Source of the DNA: Acidobacteriota bacterium
GTDB lineage: Bacteria; Acidobacteriota; UBA6911; RPQK01; DATIPO01
Direction of reading: 5' to 3'
NCBI GenBank assembly: GCA_035471785.1
Contig: DATIPQ010000097.1
Span: forward strand, 1-64,000
DNA length: 64,000 bases
In this document: positions 54,722 to 63,850 of the stretch, in pieces
Layout: every line of letters begins with the position of its first letter
How positions within the stretch are numbered: position 1 is the first letter of the stretch
The notes under the pieces: model-generated
Databases searched by the model: none
What the model was told of the DNA's origin: nothing
What the model saw: only the letters and a program-made list of their open reading frames with translations
Made by a program: the position numbers and the translations under genes

Positions 54722-56560
54722 ATGACGGCGATTTTGGGCATATCGGCTTTCTATCATGACTCGGCGGCCGCACTGGTAGTGGACGGCGAGATCGTGGCCG
54801 CGGCTCAAGAAGAGCGCTTTTCCCGCATCAAGCACGACCATGAGTTTCCACAGCAAGCCGTCGATTACTGCCTGAGGGAAGCGGGGCTGAAGGCCTCGCA
54901 ACTCGATTTGGTGGGCTTCTACGACAAGCCCTTGCTCAAGTTCGACCGCCTGCTTGAAACTTACCTGGCCTATGCCCCGCGCGGTTTCCGTTCTTTTCTC
55001 AAGGCCATGCCGCTGTGGCTGCGTCAGAAGCTGCATCTGCCGCGGGAGATGAACCGGGCTCTCAACAAGGCCTATAAGCGGCGCTATGTCTTCGTACGCC
55101 ATCATGAATCGCACGCCGCCAGCGCCTTCTTCCCTTCGCCCTTCGAGGAAGCCGCTCTTCTGACGCTGGACGGCGTGGGCGAGTGGTCGACCGCCGCGCT
55201 GGGGGTGGGAGAGGGCAACCGCATCCGCCTCACCCACGAACTGCGCTTCCCCCATTCGCTGGGGCTGCTCTATTCGGCCTTCACCTACTACTGCGGATTC
55301 CGCGTCAACTCGGGCGAATACAAGTTGATGGGCCTGGCTCCCTACGGAGAACCCGTCTACCAGGACCTGATTCGCGACAGGCTGATGCAGCTCAAGGAGG
55401 ACGGTTCCTTCCGCCTGGACATGTCCTACTTCAACTACTGCCAGGGATTGACCATGACCTCCGAGAAGCTGCACCGCCTTTTCGGAGGGCCTCCCCGCAA
55501 GCCCGAATCGTCTCTCACTCAACGCGAGATGGACGTGGCGGCCTCCATTCAGAAGGTGACGGAGGAAGTCGTTCTGCGCGCCGGGCGGCATGTCCATCGG
55601 CTGACCGGCAAGAAGCACCTGTGCATGGCCGGGGGGGTGGCCCTCAACTGCGTGGCCAACGGACGGCTGCTGCGCGAAGGGCCCTTCCAGAGCATCTGGA
55701 TCCAGCCGGCGGCCGGAGACGCCGGAGGCGCCCTGGGGACCGCCCTCTTCATCTGGAACCAGTTGATGGATCAGCCCCGCCGGCCGGGCTGTCCCGACAG
55801 CCAGAAAGCCTCCCTGCTGGGGCCCGAGTTCAGCGAAGAAGAGATCTCAAGCGCCCTCCAATCCCGCCAGGCCGTCTATCACCGCTGCTCCTCCCAGGAG
55901 GAACTGTGCGGCCGCGTGGCCGATCTGCTGGAGCAGGAGAAGGTGGTGGGATGGATGCAGGGACGCATGGAATTCGGGCCCCGCGCCCTGGGTTCCCGCA
56001 GCATCCTGGGCGACGCCCGCAGCCGACGCATGCAGTCGGTCATGAACCGCAAAATCAAGTTCCGCGAGTCTTTCAGGCCCTTCGCTCCCATCGTCTTGCA
56101 GGAGAGGGCCTCTGAATACTTCGCCCTGGGGCCCGATCAGGACAGTCCTTACATGCTTCTGGTGGCTCCGGTGAGTGAAAAGATGCGCCTGCCAGTTGAG
56201 CGGGAGGACGCCTCCAGGCAGGGTCTGGAGAAGCTGGCAGTGACGCGTTCGCGCATTCCCGCCGTCACCCACGTCGACTACTCGGCCCGCGTCCAGACCG
56301 TCGATTCGCAGCGCAACCCCCTGCTCTACCGGCTCATGAAGCGGTTCGAGGAAAAGACCGGCTGTCCCGTGCTCATCAACACCAGCTTCAACGTGCGGGG
56401 CGAGCCCATCGTGTGCACGCCCCAGCAGGCCTATCACTGTTTTCGGGCCACCGACATGGACGCGCTGGCCATAGGGCCTTTCCTGCTCCTCAAAGAGGAA
56501 CAGAAACCCGACCCCGAACTCGACCGGCGGGCTTACCTGGAGCAGTTCGAACTCGACTGA
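54722..56560 (+). CDS. O-carbamoyltransferase (NodU/CmcH/SxtI family)
   Basis: 612 residues from ATG 54722. N-terminal TsaD-like domain: GISAFYHDSAAALVVDG, VRHHESHAASAFF (metal ligands), LTLDGVGEWSTA, GGVALNCVANG; C-terminal YrdC-like carbamoyltransferase domain: MEFGPRALGSRSILGDAR, FRESFRPFAPIVL, NTSFNVRGEPIV. Transfers carbamoyl from carbamoyl phosphate to a hydroxyl of a natural product or sugar; the acceptor is unknown. It is followed by SxtJ- and DUF5989-type genes, a trio frequent in diverse bacteria. Confidence 0.92.
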   Translation: MTAILGISAFYHDSAAALVVDGEIVAAAQEERFSRIKHDHEFPQQAVDYCLREAGLKASQLDLVGFYDKPLLKFDRLLETYLAYAPRGFRSFLKAMPLWLRQKLHLPREMNRALNKAYKRRYVFVRHHESHAASAFFPSPFEEAALLTLDGVGEWSTAALGVGEGNRIRLTHELRFPHSLGLLYSAFTYYCGFRVNSGEYKLMGLAPYGEPVYQDLIRDRLMQLKEDGSFRLDMSYFNYCQGLTMTSEKLHRLFGGPPRKPESSLTQREMDVAASIQKVTEEVVLRAGRHVHRLTGKKHLCMAGGVALNCVANGRLLREGPFQSIWIQPAAGDAGGALGTALFIWNQLMDQPRRPGCPDSQKASLLGPEFSEEEISSALQSRQAVYHRCSSQEELCGRVADLLEQEKVVGWMQGRMEFGPRALGSRSILGDARSRRMQSVMNRKIKFRESFRPFAPIVLQERASEYFALGPDQDSPYMLLVAPVSEKMRLPVEREDASRQGLEKLAVTRSRIPAVTHVDYSARVQTVDSQRNPLLYRLMKRFEEKTGCPVLINTSFNVRGEPIVCTPQQAYHCFRATDMDALAIGPFLLLKEEQKPDPELDRRAYLEQFELD

Positions 56561-56568
56561 AGGAAGCG

Positions 56569-56985
56569 ATGCCCATGATTCAGATCAACCGTCAGCCCTC
56601 GCCCCGCGAGCTGCGCCAATTCGGACTCATCTGGACGGTTTTCTTCAGCGGAGCTGCGGCCCTGTACGGATATCGGAGCGGCGACTGGGAAACGGCCTTA
56701 TGGCTGGGGGGCGCGGCCGTGGTTATGGCAGCGGCGGGGTTTCTGGTCCTGGGTTGGATGCGGATGCTTTACCTGGGATTGAGTTATGCCGCTTTTCCCA
56801 TCGGTTGGGTGATCTCACATGCCCTGCTGGCAATCATATATTATCTGGTAGTGACGCCCATCGGGCTGCTGATGCGGCTGCTGGGGCGCGATCCCATGCA
56901 GCGGCGCTTTGAAGAAGACCAGACCAGCTACTGGAGCGAGCAGGAGCCGTCCTTGCCCTCCGAGCGTTATTTTCGCCAGTTTTGA
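56569..56985 (+). CDS. SxtJ-family membrane protein
   Basis: 138 residues from ATG 56569 (AAGGAAG ribosome binding site). Starts MPMIQINRQPSPRELRQFGL with the SxtJ pattern, then three or four hydrophobic segments (IWTVFFSGAAALYGY, LWLGGAAVVMAAAGFLVLG, LIYYLVV-type segment) and a soluble tail ending SERYFRQF. SxtJ is encoded next to SxtI carbamoyltransferases, but its role is not established. It begins 8 bp after the carbamoyltransferase stop. Confidence 0.82.
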   Translation: MPMIQINRQPSPRELRQFGLIWTVFFSGAAALYGYRSGDWETALWLGGAAVVMAAAGFLVLGWMRMLYLGLSYAAFPIGWVISHALLAIIYYLVVTPIGLLMRLLGRDPMQRRFEEDQTSYWSEQEPSLPSERYFRQF

Positions 56986-56994
56986 GAAAAGGTC

Positions 56995-57195
56995 ATGAGC
57001 GACAAGACACCCCGCGAAGACTTCACCTCTCAGGCCGAGGGCTCCCAAGGCAACATCGCCGCCGAGTTTACGGCCTTCCTGATGGACAATAAGAAGTGGT
57101 GGCTGACCCCCATCATTCTGGTTCTGCTCTTGGCGGGACTGGTGGTGATCCTGGGCGGATCGGCAGCCGCTCCCTTCATCTACACGCTCTTCTGA
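56995..57195 (+). CDS. DUF5989 single-helix membrane protein
   Basis: 66 residues: soluble N-terminus, then LMDNKKWWLTPIILVLLLAGLVVILGGSAAAPFIYTLF, the DUF5989 signature. It is the third member of the carbamoyltransferase-SxtJ-DUF5989 trio and begins 9 bp after SxtJ. The SGNH hydrolase that often follows in other genomes is absent; the next sequence is the repeat cluster. Confidence 0.85.
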   Translation: MSDKTPREDFTSQAEGSQGNIAAEFTAFLMDNKKWWLTPIILVLLLAGLVVILGGSAAAPFIYTLF

Positions 57196-57206
57196 GATCG
57201 CTACCG

Positions 57207-57368
57207 AGTGCAGTCGTCAGAAGTTTCGAGCCATCCTGTTGCGTTATCTCACGCTTTCAGCGTTCGGACCTTTGCCGTCTGAAACCCAGGGTGGCGCCGC
57301 CGTCTCGCTGGCGCTCGCCGGGGCTGACCCTGGGCTAGCGAATCGCTCCCCTTCAGGGAGCCCGGACT
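57207..57368 (+). repeat. Dispersed 200-bp repeat, copy 3 left part
   Basis: Starts AGTGCAG 12 bp after the DUF5989 stop and keeps the blocks CACGCTTTCAGCG, ACCCAGGGTGGCGCC and GACCCTGGGCTAGCGAATCG. Instead of the normal right end it runs into the 59-bp tandem array. It is paired with an inverted copy at 57821-57994. Confidence 0.82.
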
Positions 57369-57656
57369 TGACTTCTAACATGGTCGCTGGGCTAACGAAT
57401 GGCTTCCCTTTTCAGGGAGCCCGGACTTGACTTCTAACACGGTCGCTGGGCTAACGAATGGCTCCCCTTTTCAGGGCGCCCGGACTTGACTTCTAACACG
57501 GTCGCTGGGCTAACGAATGGCTTCCCTTTTCAGGGCGCCCGGACTTGACTTCTAACATGGTCGCTGGGCTAACGAATGGCTTCCCTTTTCAGGGAGCCCG
57601 GACTTGGCTTCTAACATGGTCGCTGGGCTAACGAATGGCTCCCCTTCAGGGCGCCC
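57361..57656 (+). repeat. 59-bp tandem array, five units
   Basis: The motif CCCGGACTTG begins at 57361, 57420, 57479, 57538, 57597 and, degenerate, at 57654, giving a period of 59 bp. Each unit holds CGCTGGGCTAACGAATGGC and a hairpin like GGCTCCC-CTTTTCA-GGGAGCC. The unit corresponds to the right-hand hairpin of the 200-bp repeat, so the array arose by expansion of that segment. It is not a CRISPR array, since no unique spacers separate the units. Confidence 0.85.
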
Positions 57657-57820
57657 GGACTGGGCTCTCAACACACTCGCTGCCTGCCCTCCGAAGCCTT
57701 GCCTTGCCCTTCGTAGCCTTGGCGCAGGAGGGGCGCAGGAGGGGGCTAACGAATGGGTCCCTTGCAGGGACAAGGAAGGGAGCCCCAGTCTGCCACAGGG
57801 GGCAGCGAGATGTTGAAGGA

Positions 57821-57994
57821 CAAGTCCGGGCTCGCTGAAAGCGAGCGATTCGCCAGCCCAGGGTGGGACCCGCCGCAAGCGAAGCGGCGCAAGGGGCAGA
57901 ACCCTGGGTCTTCGAAGCTCAGCTATCCACGCTGAAAGTGTGGGATAAACTTAGATATCGCCCTGCCTCAGAACCATGGGATCCATCGCACCAG
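57821..57994 (-). repeat. Dispersed 200-bp repeat, inverted copy
   Basis: Read on the minus strand it shows TATCCCACACTTTCAGCG, AGACCCAGGGTTCTGCC, TCCCACCCTGGGCTGGCGAAT and a GCTCGCTTTCAGCGAGC hairpin, in the same order as copy 1. With the left part at 57207 it forms a head-to-head composite spanning ~790 bp between convergent genes. No coding sequence is supported between 57196 and 58078. Confidence 0.75.
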
Positions 57995-58078
57995 GGCCAC
58001 TGGGTGGCCAACAAGTTCACACACGTGTCAAGCTCCAGCGACCGCGGTTAAGGCCTGATTGCTCTCGGCGGCTGCTCG

Positions 58079-58660
58079 CTAGTGGTTTCGCCGGGTGGAG
58101 CCGCGGGGAGGCGGCGGATTGGGGCTTCTGCTGGGATCCCGCTTGGCGCTGCCGCGCGCTCCCATGGGCGGAGGCGGAGTACGGGTGACTCCCCGTCCCC
58201 GACTTGCGGGAGTGCCGATTCCCGGCCTGCTGTCGGGAGTCGCCAGAGGGTTGCTGCGGCCTGTTGCCGAAGTCGGATTCCGGCCTGACGGAGCCACCGA
58301 ACCGGGACCTGGCTGGCCTCCCTGAGCGCCGCCGGAAGGGCGGTAGGGAGAGGCGGCGTCGCTGCCTCCGGGAACAACACCGCCAGGGGCAACACCAGCG
58401 GGCGCAAGGTCTGCCCCCGATTCTTCCCGGGCGGCCGGAACGGCTCTTCGCGGAGTCGCCGCTCCCTGCCCCGAGGCAGGCGTGAGCCCCCGGCTTCCGC
58501 CCGGAAGAGCCTGGCCCGGATCGCCTTGTCCCACACGGGCGGAAGCGGCCGGAACTTGCAAGCGCTGGGGCTGGGACAGAAAGGTTTCAGTCGCCACCCA
58601 CAAGCAGAAAGCAACGGCGGCCGCCATGAGGATGATGTTGATCTGATTGATGTACTTCAC
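58079..58660 (-). CDS. Single-pass membrane protein with Pro/Gly/Ala/Ser-rich tail, unknown
   Basis: 193 residues: an N-terminal helix (IILMAAAVAFCLWVATETFL) followed by ~160 residues of low-complexity sequence rich in P, G, A, S and R. No domain recognised. Its start overlaps the end of the upstream TMTC-like gene by 4 bp, so it is the last gene of that transcription unit. The tail is compositionally biased and could be a disordered periplasmic linker; confidence is limited for that reason. Confidence 0.6.
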   Translation of the reverse strand: MKYINQINIILMAAAVAFCLWVATETFLSQPQRLQVPAASARVGQGDPGQALPGGSRGLTPASGQGAATPRRAVPAAREESGADLAPAGVAPGGVVPGGSDAASPYRPSGGAQGGQPGPGSVAPSGRNPTSATGRSNPLATPDSRPGIGTPASRGRGVTRTPPPPMGARGSAKRDPSRSPNPPPPRGSTRRNH

Positions 58661-60162
58661 AATGCGTCCTCGGGACCGGCGAGCAGGCGGTCAAGCCCCT
58701 CGGCGGCCCGTCTGTTATTCGAATTCAGTTGCAACGCCCGACGATAGTGCCCAAGAGCCTCCTCGACCCGTCCCTGCACCTCGGCGCAATATCCCAGGGC
58801 GGAATGGTTGAGGTCGTCGAGCGGCTCCATGTGCAGGGCCCGGCGGAAATGCATCTCCGCTTCAGCCGCCGCTCCCCTGCGAGCCAGGGCTGAACCTAAA
58901 TTGTAATGGACTCTCATCTGCTGCGGGGAACGCAGCACCGCTTCCCTGTAAAGAGCGACGTCGTCCTGCCACAAAAGGTTGCGTTCGCTGACCGCCCATC
59001 CGGACCAGATCAGCAGCGCCGCCAGGGCCGAGGCGCTCCACATGGCTGAGCCGGGACGAGTGAGAGAGAGGCGCTGCAATCCCCAGCAGAGAGCGGCGGC
59101 TCCTCCGGCCAGGGCCAAGTAGGCGCGGCTCTCGTTGATGAGGTCGGCGTTGGGAATGAGCATGGACGGAGCCAGCCAGGCCAGCAGCCAGGCCAGGGCC
59201 AGAGCGGGCAGCGTCCAGCGCCCGTCGCGCCGCCTCCAGAGCGCGACCAGGAAGACGGTTGCGGCCGCCAGCAAGGCAGCGCCCGCCAGCCATCCCGTCA
59301 GGACCGGCTGAAAATGGTGTTCGATGGTCAGTTGCGAGGGCCACAGCATCAGCCGCAGGTACTCGGCCAGCGCAGCCGGCTGCGCCATCCAGAATGCCCA
59401 GGGGCTGTCATGGTTCCAAGCCACCTCGGGGGGCGAATAGAAGACCAGCGAGAATCCGAAGAGGGCCACATTGGCTCCTGCCTGCACCAGCCAGGGCCGG
59501 CGTGCGCGTCTCTCGGTCAGGAGCAGAAAGGGCAGCAGCACGATGGCGTCCATGCGGCTCCACAGCGCCATCTGCCAGGCCGCCATGGCGGCCCAGCGGC
59601 TGCGTCCGGCCAGCAGCAGGGCAGCCAGGGAAAAGACCGTCATCAGCAGCATGGAGCGCGACCAGATGTAATTGACCGGTTGAGTCTGCAAGGGGTGAAG
59701 CGCGAAGAGAGCGGCGGCCGCCCAGGCCCAAGGCTTGCTCAGCAAGCGGTCTCCTGCCCCCGGAGCCGGGGGGTTCCCGTTCTCGGGCCTGTTGCCCTCC
59801 GGCCCTTGCCAGCGGCGTGTCAGCAGCAGGAAGAGCCCCAATGCGGCCAACACGTGAAGCAGCAGGCTGACGGCATGGTATCCGGGCACCCAGTCGCCCC
59901 ACAGGGCGTAGTTGAGGTGGAGCGTCCACAAGGTCAGCGGGCGGCCGCCGTAATGGTCGAGAAAAGATGCGTAACGGAAGGACCCTTCGGTCAGGTCGGG
60001 GTTGTTGAGGAACCAGGCGTAGTCGTCGAAATGGAACTCTCCCGGAAAGGAGTTGGCATAGGCCAATCCCACCAGCGCCGCCAGGGCCGCCATGTACATC
60101 CACCGCTTCACACTTAGTAGGATGCCAAAGCGCCCGGAAAGTCGAGAAGCGTTTTGCGACAC
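58657..60162 (-). CDS. TMTC-like polytopic membrane protein with C-terminal TPR repeats
   Basis: About 501 residues; starts at GTG 60162, but GTG 60111 or ATG 60099 (MYMAALAALVGLAYANSF) are possible. An N-terminal GT-C-like membrane region begins FPGEFHFDDYAWFLNNPDL and contains ten or so hydrophobic segments including ALFALHPLQTQPVNYIWSRS, the pattern of TMTC/ArnT-like glycosyltransferases. The end has two or three TPR units (MRVHYNLGSALARRGAAAEAEMHF, ALGHYRRALQLNSNNRRAAEGL). It may glycosylate exported proteins with a polyprenyl-linked sugar. Between the DUF3347 lipoprotein and the Pro-rich gene. Confidence 0.78.
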   Translation of the reverse strand: MSQNASRLSGRFGILLSVKRWMYMAALAALVGLAYANSFPGEFHFDDYAWFLNNPDLTEGSFRYASFLDHYGGRPLTLWTLHLNYALWGDWVPGYHAVSLLLHVLAALGLFLLLTRRWQGPEGNRPENGNPPAPGAGDRLLSKPWAWAAAALFALHPLQTQPVNYIWSRSMLLMTVFSLAALLLAGRSRWAAMAAWQMALWSRMDAIVLLPFLLLTERRARRPWLVQAGANVALFGFSLVFYSPPEVAWNHDSPWAFWMAQPAALAEYLRLMLWPSQLTIEHHFQPVLTGWLAGAALLAAATVFLVALWRRRDGRWTLPALALAWLLAWLAPSMLIPNADLINESRAYLALAGGAAALCWGLQRLSLTRPGSAMWSASALAALLIWSGWAVSERNLLWQDDVALYREAVLRSPQQMRVHYNLGSALARRGAAAEAEMHFRRALHMEPLDDLNHSALGYCAEVQGRVEEALGHYRRALQLNSNNRRAAEGLDRLLAGPEDAL

Positions 60163-60650
60163 TATTCGGCGGCTTCAGGAAAGTATCCGCACTCCAGCAT
60201 TTCCGACCCGTAGTAGGGGTTGCGGATGGCGCCCTCTTTCTGCAGCCAGCGGGCGCCCTGGTTGTCGTTGGCCATGGGGCAAAAGGCCACCTTGTAGTTG
60301 CCTAACTCGCCGCCTTGCTCGATGACTTTGTCGGAGAGGGTGATGAAAGTCTGACGCAGTTCGCTCAGTTGGGAAGCCTGGGCGGCCTGAGCCGCCAGTT
60401 CGGCGATTTCGCCCTGGGTGATCTCGGCCAACCCCGATGCCGCCTCCTTGGCTTGGTCCAACTGGTCGGCGGCCAACGCTTGCTGAATCTCGGCATAATG
60501 GGCCACCAGCGGAGAGGGCCGGACGCTCTCCGTCTTTTCAGCGCCTGCCGTGGATCCGTCCCCGGGCCCGGCTGTCTGGGACGCTTCGTTTGCGCCGCCG
60601 CAGGCCGCTGCTAATGCCAAAATCGCTATCAAAACGCAAAATTTATTCAT
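60162..60650 (-). CDS. DUF3347-like metal-binding lipoprotein
   Basis: 162 residues. Lipobox ALAAACGG at the N-terminus, a helical DUF3347 region (VAHYAEIQQALAADQLDQAKEAASGL, LRQTFITLSDKVIEQG) and the heavy-metal-associated end VAFCPMANDNQGARWLQ ... NPYYGSEMLECG, as in CusB/copper efflux adaptor proteins. It follows the RND pump by 13 bp, suggesting the pump exports a metal or that this protein acts as a periplasmic metal shuttle. Confidence 0.82.
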   Translation of the reverse strand: MNKFCVLIAILALAAACGGANEASQTAGPGDGSTAGAEKTESVRPSPLVAHYAEIQQALAADQLDQAKEAASGLAEITQGEIAELAAQAAQASQLSELRQTFITLSDKVIEQGGELGNYKVAFCPMANDNQGARWLQKEGAIRNPYYGSEMLECGYFPEAAE

Positions 60651-60663
60651 TATCTAGTTTCCC

Positions 60664-63600
60664 CTATCTATTTCTACGATCAGTCTTATACGTTAACACA
60701 GCTTCGGGAGTTTCCTGTTGACCGCCTGCCCCGCCTCGGGAACCGGCCCGTTTGGGGGAGCGCCTGCGGTAGACCGCCGGGCGCCTTCCTCCGCTGAAGA
60801 GACGGCGCACGTCGTCCAGCGCGATGTAGAGGGGAGGCATAACCAGCAGGATGAGGAAAGTCGCCAGGCCCAGGCCCCACACCACCGTGGCCGCCAGAGG
60901 CACCCAGGTGACCGATTTTCCGCCCACGCCCAAAGCCATGGGCAGGAGTCCGAAGATGGTGGTCACGGTGGTCAGAAAGATTGGACGCAAGCGCCGTTTG
61001 GCGCCAGTCAGCACGGCCCTGAAGCGCGAGGCGCCTCGCGCTCGGGCGCTATTGACGAAAGCGATGAGCACGATGGAGTCGTTGACCGCCACTCCGGCCA
61101 GGGCCACCATCCCGAACATGATGTTGATGCTGAAGGGATAGTCGTTGACGAGGAGGCAAAGCATGGCTCCGGCGAAGGCGAAGGGGATGGCGAACATGAT
61201 CAGCAACGGCTGCAGATAGGAATGAAACTGGGCCGCCAAGATCAGGTACATGAAAATCAAACCCACCAGGAAGAGCCGGGTTACGTCGTTGAAGGTCTCC
61301 TGGAACTCCTGGAATTCGCCTCTGAAGTCGAGCCGGTAGCCGGGGAACTCCTGTCCGATGTCCAGGAAGTGCTCTTTGAGCCGGTTGTTGACGGCTACCG
61401 CGTTGGTGATCTCGGGGTCGACGTCGGCGCTGACGGTGATGGCCCGTTCACCTTCGAAGCGTTGGACGTCGGCCCATCCTCGTTCGATGCTGAAGGAGGC
61501 GACGTTGTCGAAAGGCACCAGTCCGCCGGACGGGGTGGGGATGCGCAGGTTGTCGAGGTCTTGAATCTCGCTCCGGTACTGGGGCTGAAACTTGACCACC
61601 ACGTCCAGTTCTTCGTCGCCGTCCCGGTAGATGGTGGCGGGGATGCCGTCGAAGGCGTACTTGATCTGACGGGCCACGTCGCTGACGTCGATGCCCAGGG
61701 TATGGGCGCGGCTCTCGTCGATGCGCACCCGCACCTCGTTTTTGCCCTTCTCGAAATCGTCCTGCACGGTGTGCACGCCGGGGAGGGAGCGCAAGTAGTC
61801 CTTGAGGCGGGCGGCGATGACCTGAAGGTCCTCGAAATAGCGTCCCTTGACTTTGACCTCCACCGGATTGCCCACGGGAGGGCCGGTGGCCGGTGCTTTG
61901 ATCTCGAGCCTGCGGTAACCGACGATGTGACTGCTGCTGCTGCGCAAGTCGTCAACGATCTCGGAGATTTCCCGGCTGCGGTCTTGCTGCTCCGTCAGGT
62001 TGACCAGCACCTGAGCCACGTCTTTGCCCGTCAGGCGGGCTGTATCGCTGTCCAGCACGCCGATCTGAGTGACCACGTTGCGCAACTCGTCCTGGGGGAG
62101 CTGCATGGCGATCTGCTCGAACTGGCGCACGACTTCGTCGGTGGCCTCGATGCGCGATCCCTCGGGCATCCAGACGCGGATGAAGATGGTGGGGAGCTCA
62201 TCGTCCTCGTAGAGGTCGACTCCGACCAGCGGAATGACCGCCGCCGAACTGGCCAGCAACAAAAGAATCACGGGCAGGAAGAGCCAGCGCCGGCGCAGCA
62301 CGGGCGACATCATGCGCCGGTAGGCGGCGGCCGTGCGGCGTATGCTGCGGTTGAGGGCGGAGTGGTGGCGGTGGGGATCGGAGCGTCCCAGGTCGGCCAC
62401 GTGAGAGGGCAGAATGACCAGCGATTCGAAGAGCGAAGCGGCCAGGGCCATGCACACCACCACCGGGATCACCCGCATGAACTCGCCCACCGTCCCCGGC
62501 AGAAGCATGAGGGGCAGGAAAGCGGCCACGGTGGTGAGCGAAGAGGAGAAAACCGGCCACATCACCTCTTCGGCTCCCTTCTTGGCGGCCTCCAGCGGCG
62601 CCAGCCCCCGGTTCAGGTAGCGGGAGATGTTCTCGACCACTACAATGGCGTCGTCCACCACCATTCCAAGAACCAGCACCAGGGCGAAGAGCGACGATTC
62701 ATTGAGGGACTCGCCGTAGAGCTCGATGAAGACGAAGGTGAGCAGAAAGGTTATGGGGATGCCCCAGAAGACCAGCATGGCGTTGCGCCAGCCCAGAAAT
62801 CCCAGCAGCAGAACCAGTACCAGCAGTCCGCCGAAGGCTCCGTTGGACACCAGGCGCTGGATGGCGCTGCGGATGCGGGGCGAGGTGTCGCCCACTACCG
62901 AGACCTCGACTCCGGGGGGCAAGGCGGCTGTCTTATCGCGGGCGATCTGTTGAAACAGCTCCACCAGTTCCAGGGTATTGCCCGAAGGCGCCTTGTAGAC
63001 GTTGAGGGAGATGGAGGGCTGTCCGTTGAGACGCGAGAGTGTGCGGGCCTCTTCGAAGGTGTCGCGCACCTCGGCCACGTCGCCCAGACGAACGTGGTTG
63101 CCCACCTCGTCCTCTTTGATGACCACCTCGGCAATGTCGTCCAGGCTCTTGAATTCCTCCAGCGAACGCACCATGTACTCGAAGTTGCCCAAGGCGATGT
63201 TGCCGCTGGGCAAGCTGACGTTCTGGCGGGCCAGAGCGGCCGCCACCTGCTCCAGCGTCAGGTTGTGGCGGTAGAGGCGGTAGGGGTCGACCTCCACCCA
63301 CACTTCCCGTTCGCGGTCTCCGGCCAGGGCCACATCGTCGATTCCCCTCAGCCCTTCCACCTCGTCCTGAAGTTCTTCGGCGATCTCCTTGAGGCGTTTT
63401 TCGGGCAGGGGACCCGACACGGCCAGGGTAGCCATGGGCAGCCAAGTGGACGATTCAAGCGAGAAGAAGAGGGGGTCTTCGGCCTCGTCGGGCAGATCGA
63501 CCTTGTCGACTTCCTGACGCAAGTCCTGATAGAGGCGGCGGAACTCGTCCTCGGTGATCTGTTCGAAGACCACGCTGATCTGGGCCTGTCCCTCGGTCGA

Positions 63601-63849
63601 GGTGGAGAGATAGAGGTCGATCTTGTCGACGTCCTTGATCTCGTCTTCGATGGGCTTGGTGATCAGCTTCTCCACCTCTTCCGGCGAGGCTCCGGGATAG
63701 ACCACCGAGACGATGACGCGGTTGAGGCGGATCTGGGGGAAGAGCTCGCGCGGCAAGGTCAGCAGGGAAAACGTCCCCATGGCCACGATGAGGATCATGA
63801 TGACGTTGACCAGGACCGAGTTCTTGACCGAAAAGCCGGGCACGGACAT
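60664..63849 (-). CDS. RND efflux transporter (AcrB/HAE-1 family)
   Basis: 1,061 residues, twelve-helix RND architecture with two large periplasmic loops. N-terminus SVLVNVIMILIVAMGTFSLLTLPRELFPQIRLNRVIV; TM4 GMVVDDAIVVVENISRYL with the proton-relay aspartates; RND signature GMVALAGVAVNDSIVLIAFVN in the second half. The metal-transporting CusA methionine clusters were not searched exhaustively, so substrate class is open, but the neighbouring DUF3347 lipoprotein hints at metals. It starts 1 bp after the adaptor gene stop. Confidence 0.93.
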   Translation of the reverse strand: MSVPGFSVKNSVLVNVIMILIVAMGTFSLLTLPRELFPQIRLNRVIVSVVYPGASPEEVEKLITKPIEDEIKDVDKIDLYLSTSTEGQAQISVVFEQITEDEFRRLYQDLRQEVDKVDLPDEAEDPLFFSLESSTWLPMATLAVSGPLPEKRLKEIAEELQDEVEGLRGIDDVALAGDREREVWVEVDPYRLYRHNLTLEQVAAALARQNVSLPSGNIALGNFEYMVRSLEEFKSLDDIAEVVIKEDEVGNHVRLGDVAEVRDTFEEARTLSRLNGQPSISLNVYKAPSGNTLELVELFQQIARDKTAALPPGVEVSVVGDTSPRIRSAIQRLVSNGAFGGLLVLVLLLGFLGWRNAMLVFWGIPITFLLTFVFIELYGESLNESSLFALVLVLGMVVDDAIVVVENISRYLNRGLAPLEAAKKGAEEVMWPVFSSSLTTVAAFLPLMLLPGTVGEFMRVIPVVVCMALAASLFESLVILPSHVADLGRSDPHRHHSALNRSIRRTAAAYRRMMSPVLRRRWLFLPVILLLLASSAAVIPLVGVDLYEDDELPTIFIRVWMPEGSRIEATDEVVRQFEQIAMQLPQDELRNVVTQIGVLDSDTARLTGKDVAQVLVNLTEQQDRSREISEIVDDLRSSSSHIVGYRRLEIKAPATGPPVGNPVEVKVKGRYFEDLQVIAARLKDYLRSLPGVHTVQDDFEKGKNEVRVRIDESRAHTLGIDVSDVARQIKYAFDGIPATIYRDGDEELDVVVKFQPQYRSEIQDLDNLRIPTPSGGLVPFDNVASFSIERGWADVQRFEGERAITVSADVDPEITNAVAVNNRLKEHFLDIGQEFPGYRLDFRGEFQEFQETFNDVTRLFLVGLIFMYLILAAQFHSYLQPLLIMFAIPFAFAGAMLCLLVNDYPFSINIMFGMVALAGVAVNDSIVLIAFVNSARARGASRFRAVLTGAKRRLRPIFLTTVTTIFGLLPMALGVGGKSVTWVPLAATVVWGLGLATFLILLVMPPLYIALDDVRRLFSGGRRPAVYRRRSPKRAGSRGGAGGQQETPEAVLTYKTDRRNR

Positions 63850-63850
63850 G

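Noticed and set aside
57361-57656. Possible CRISPR array
   Set aside because: The 59-bp units are contiguous without unique spacers, and no cas genes are present.
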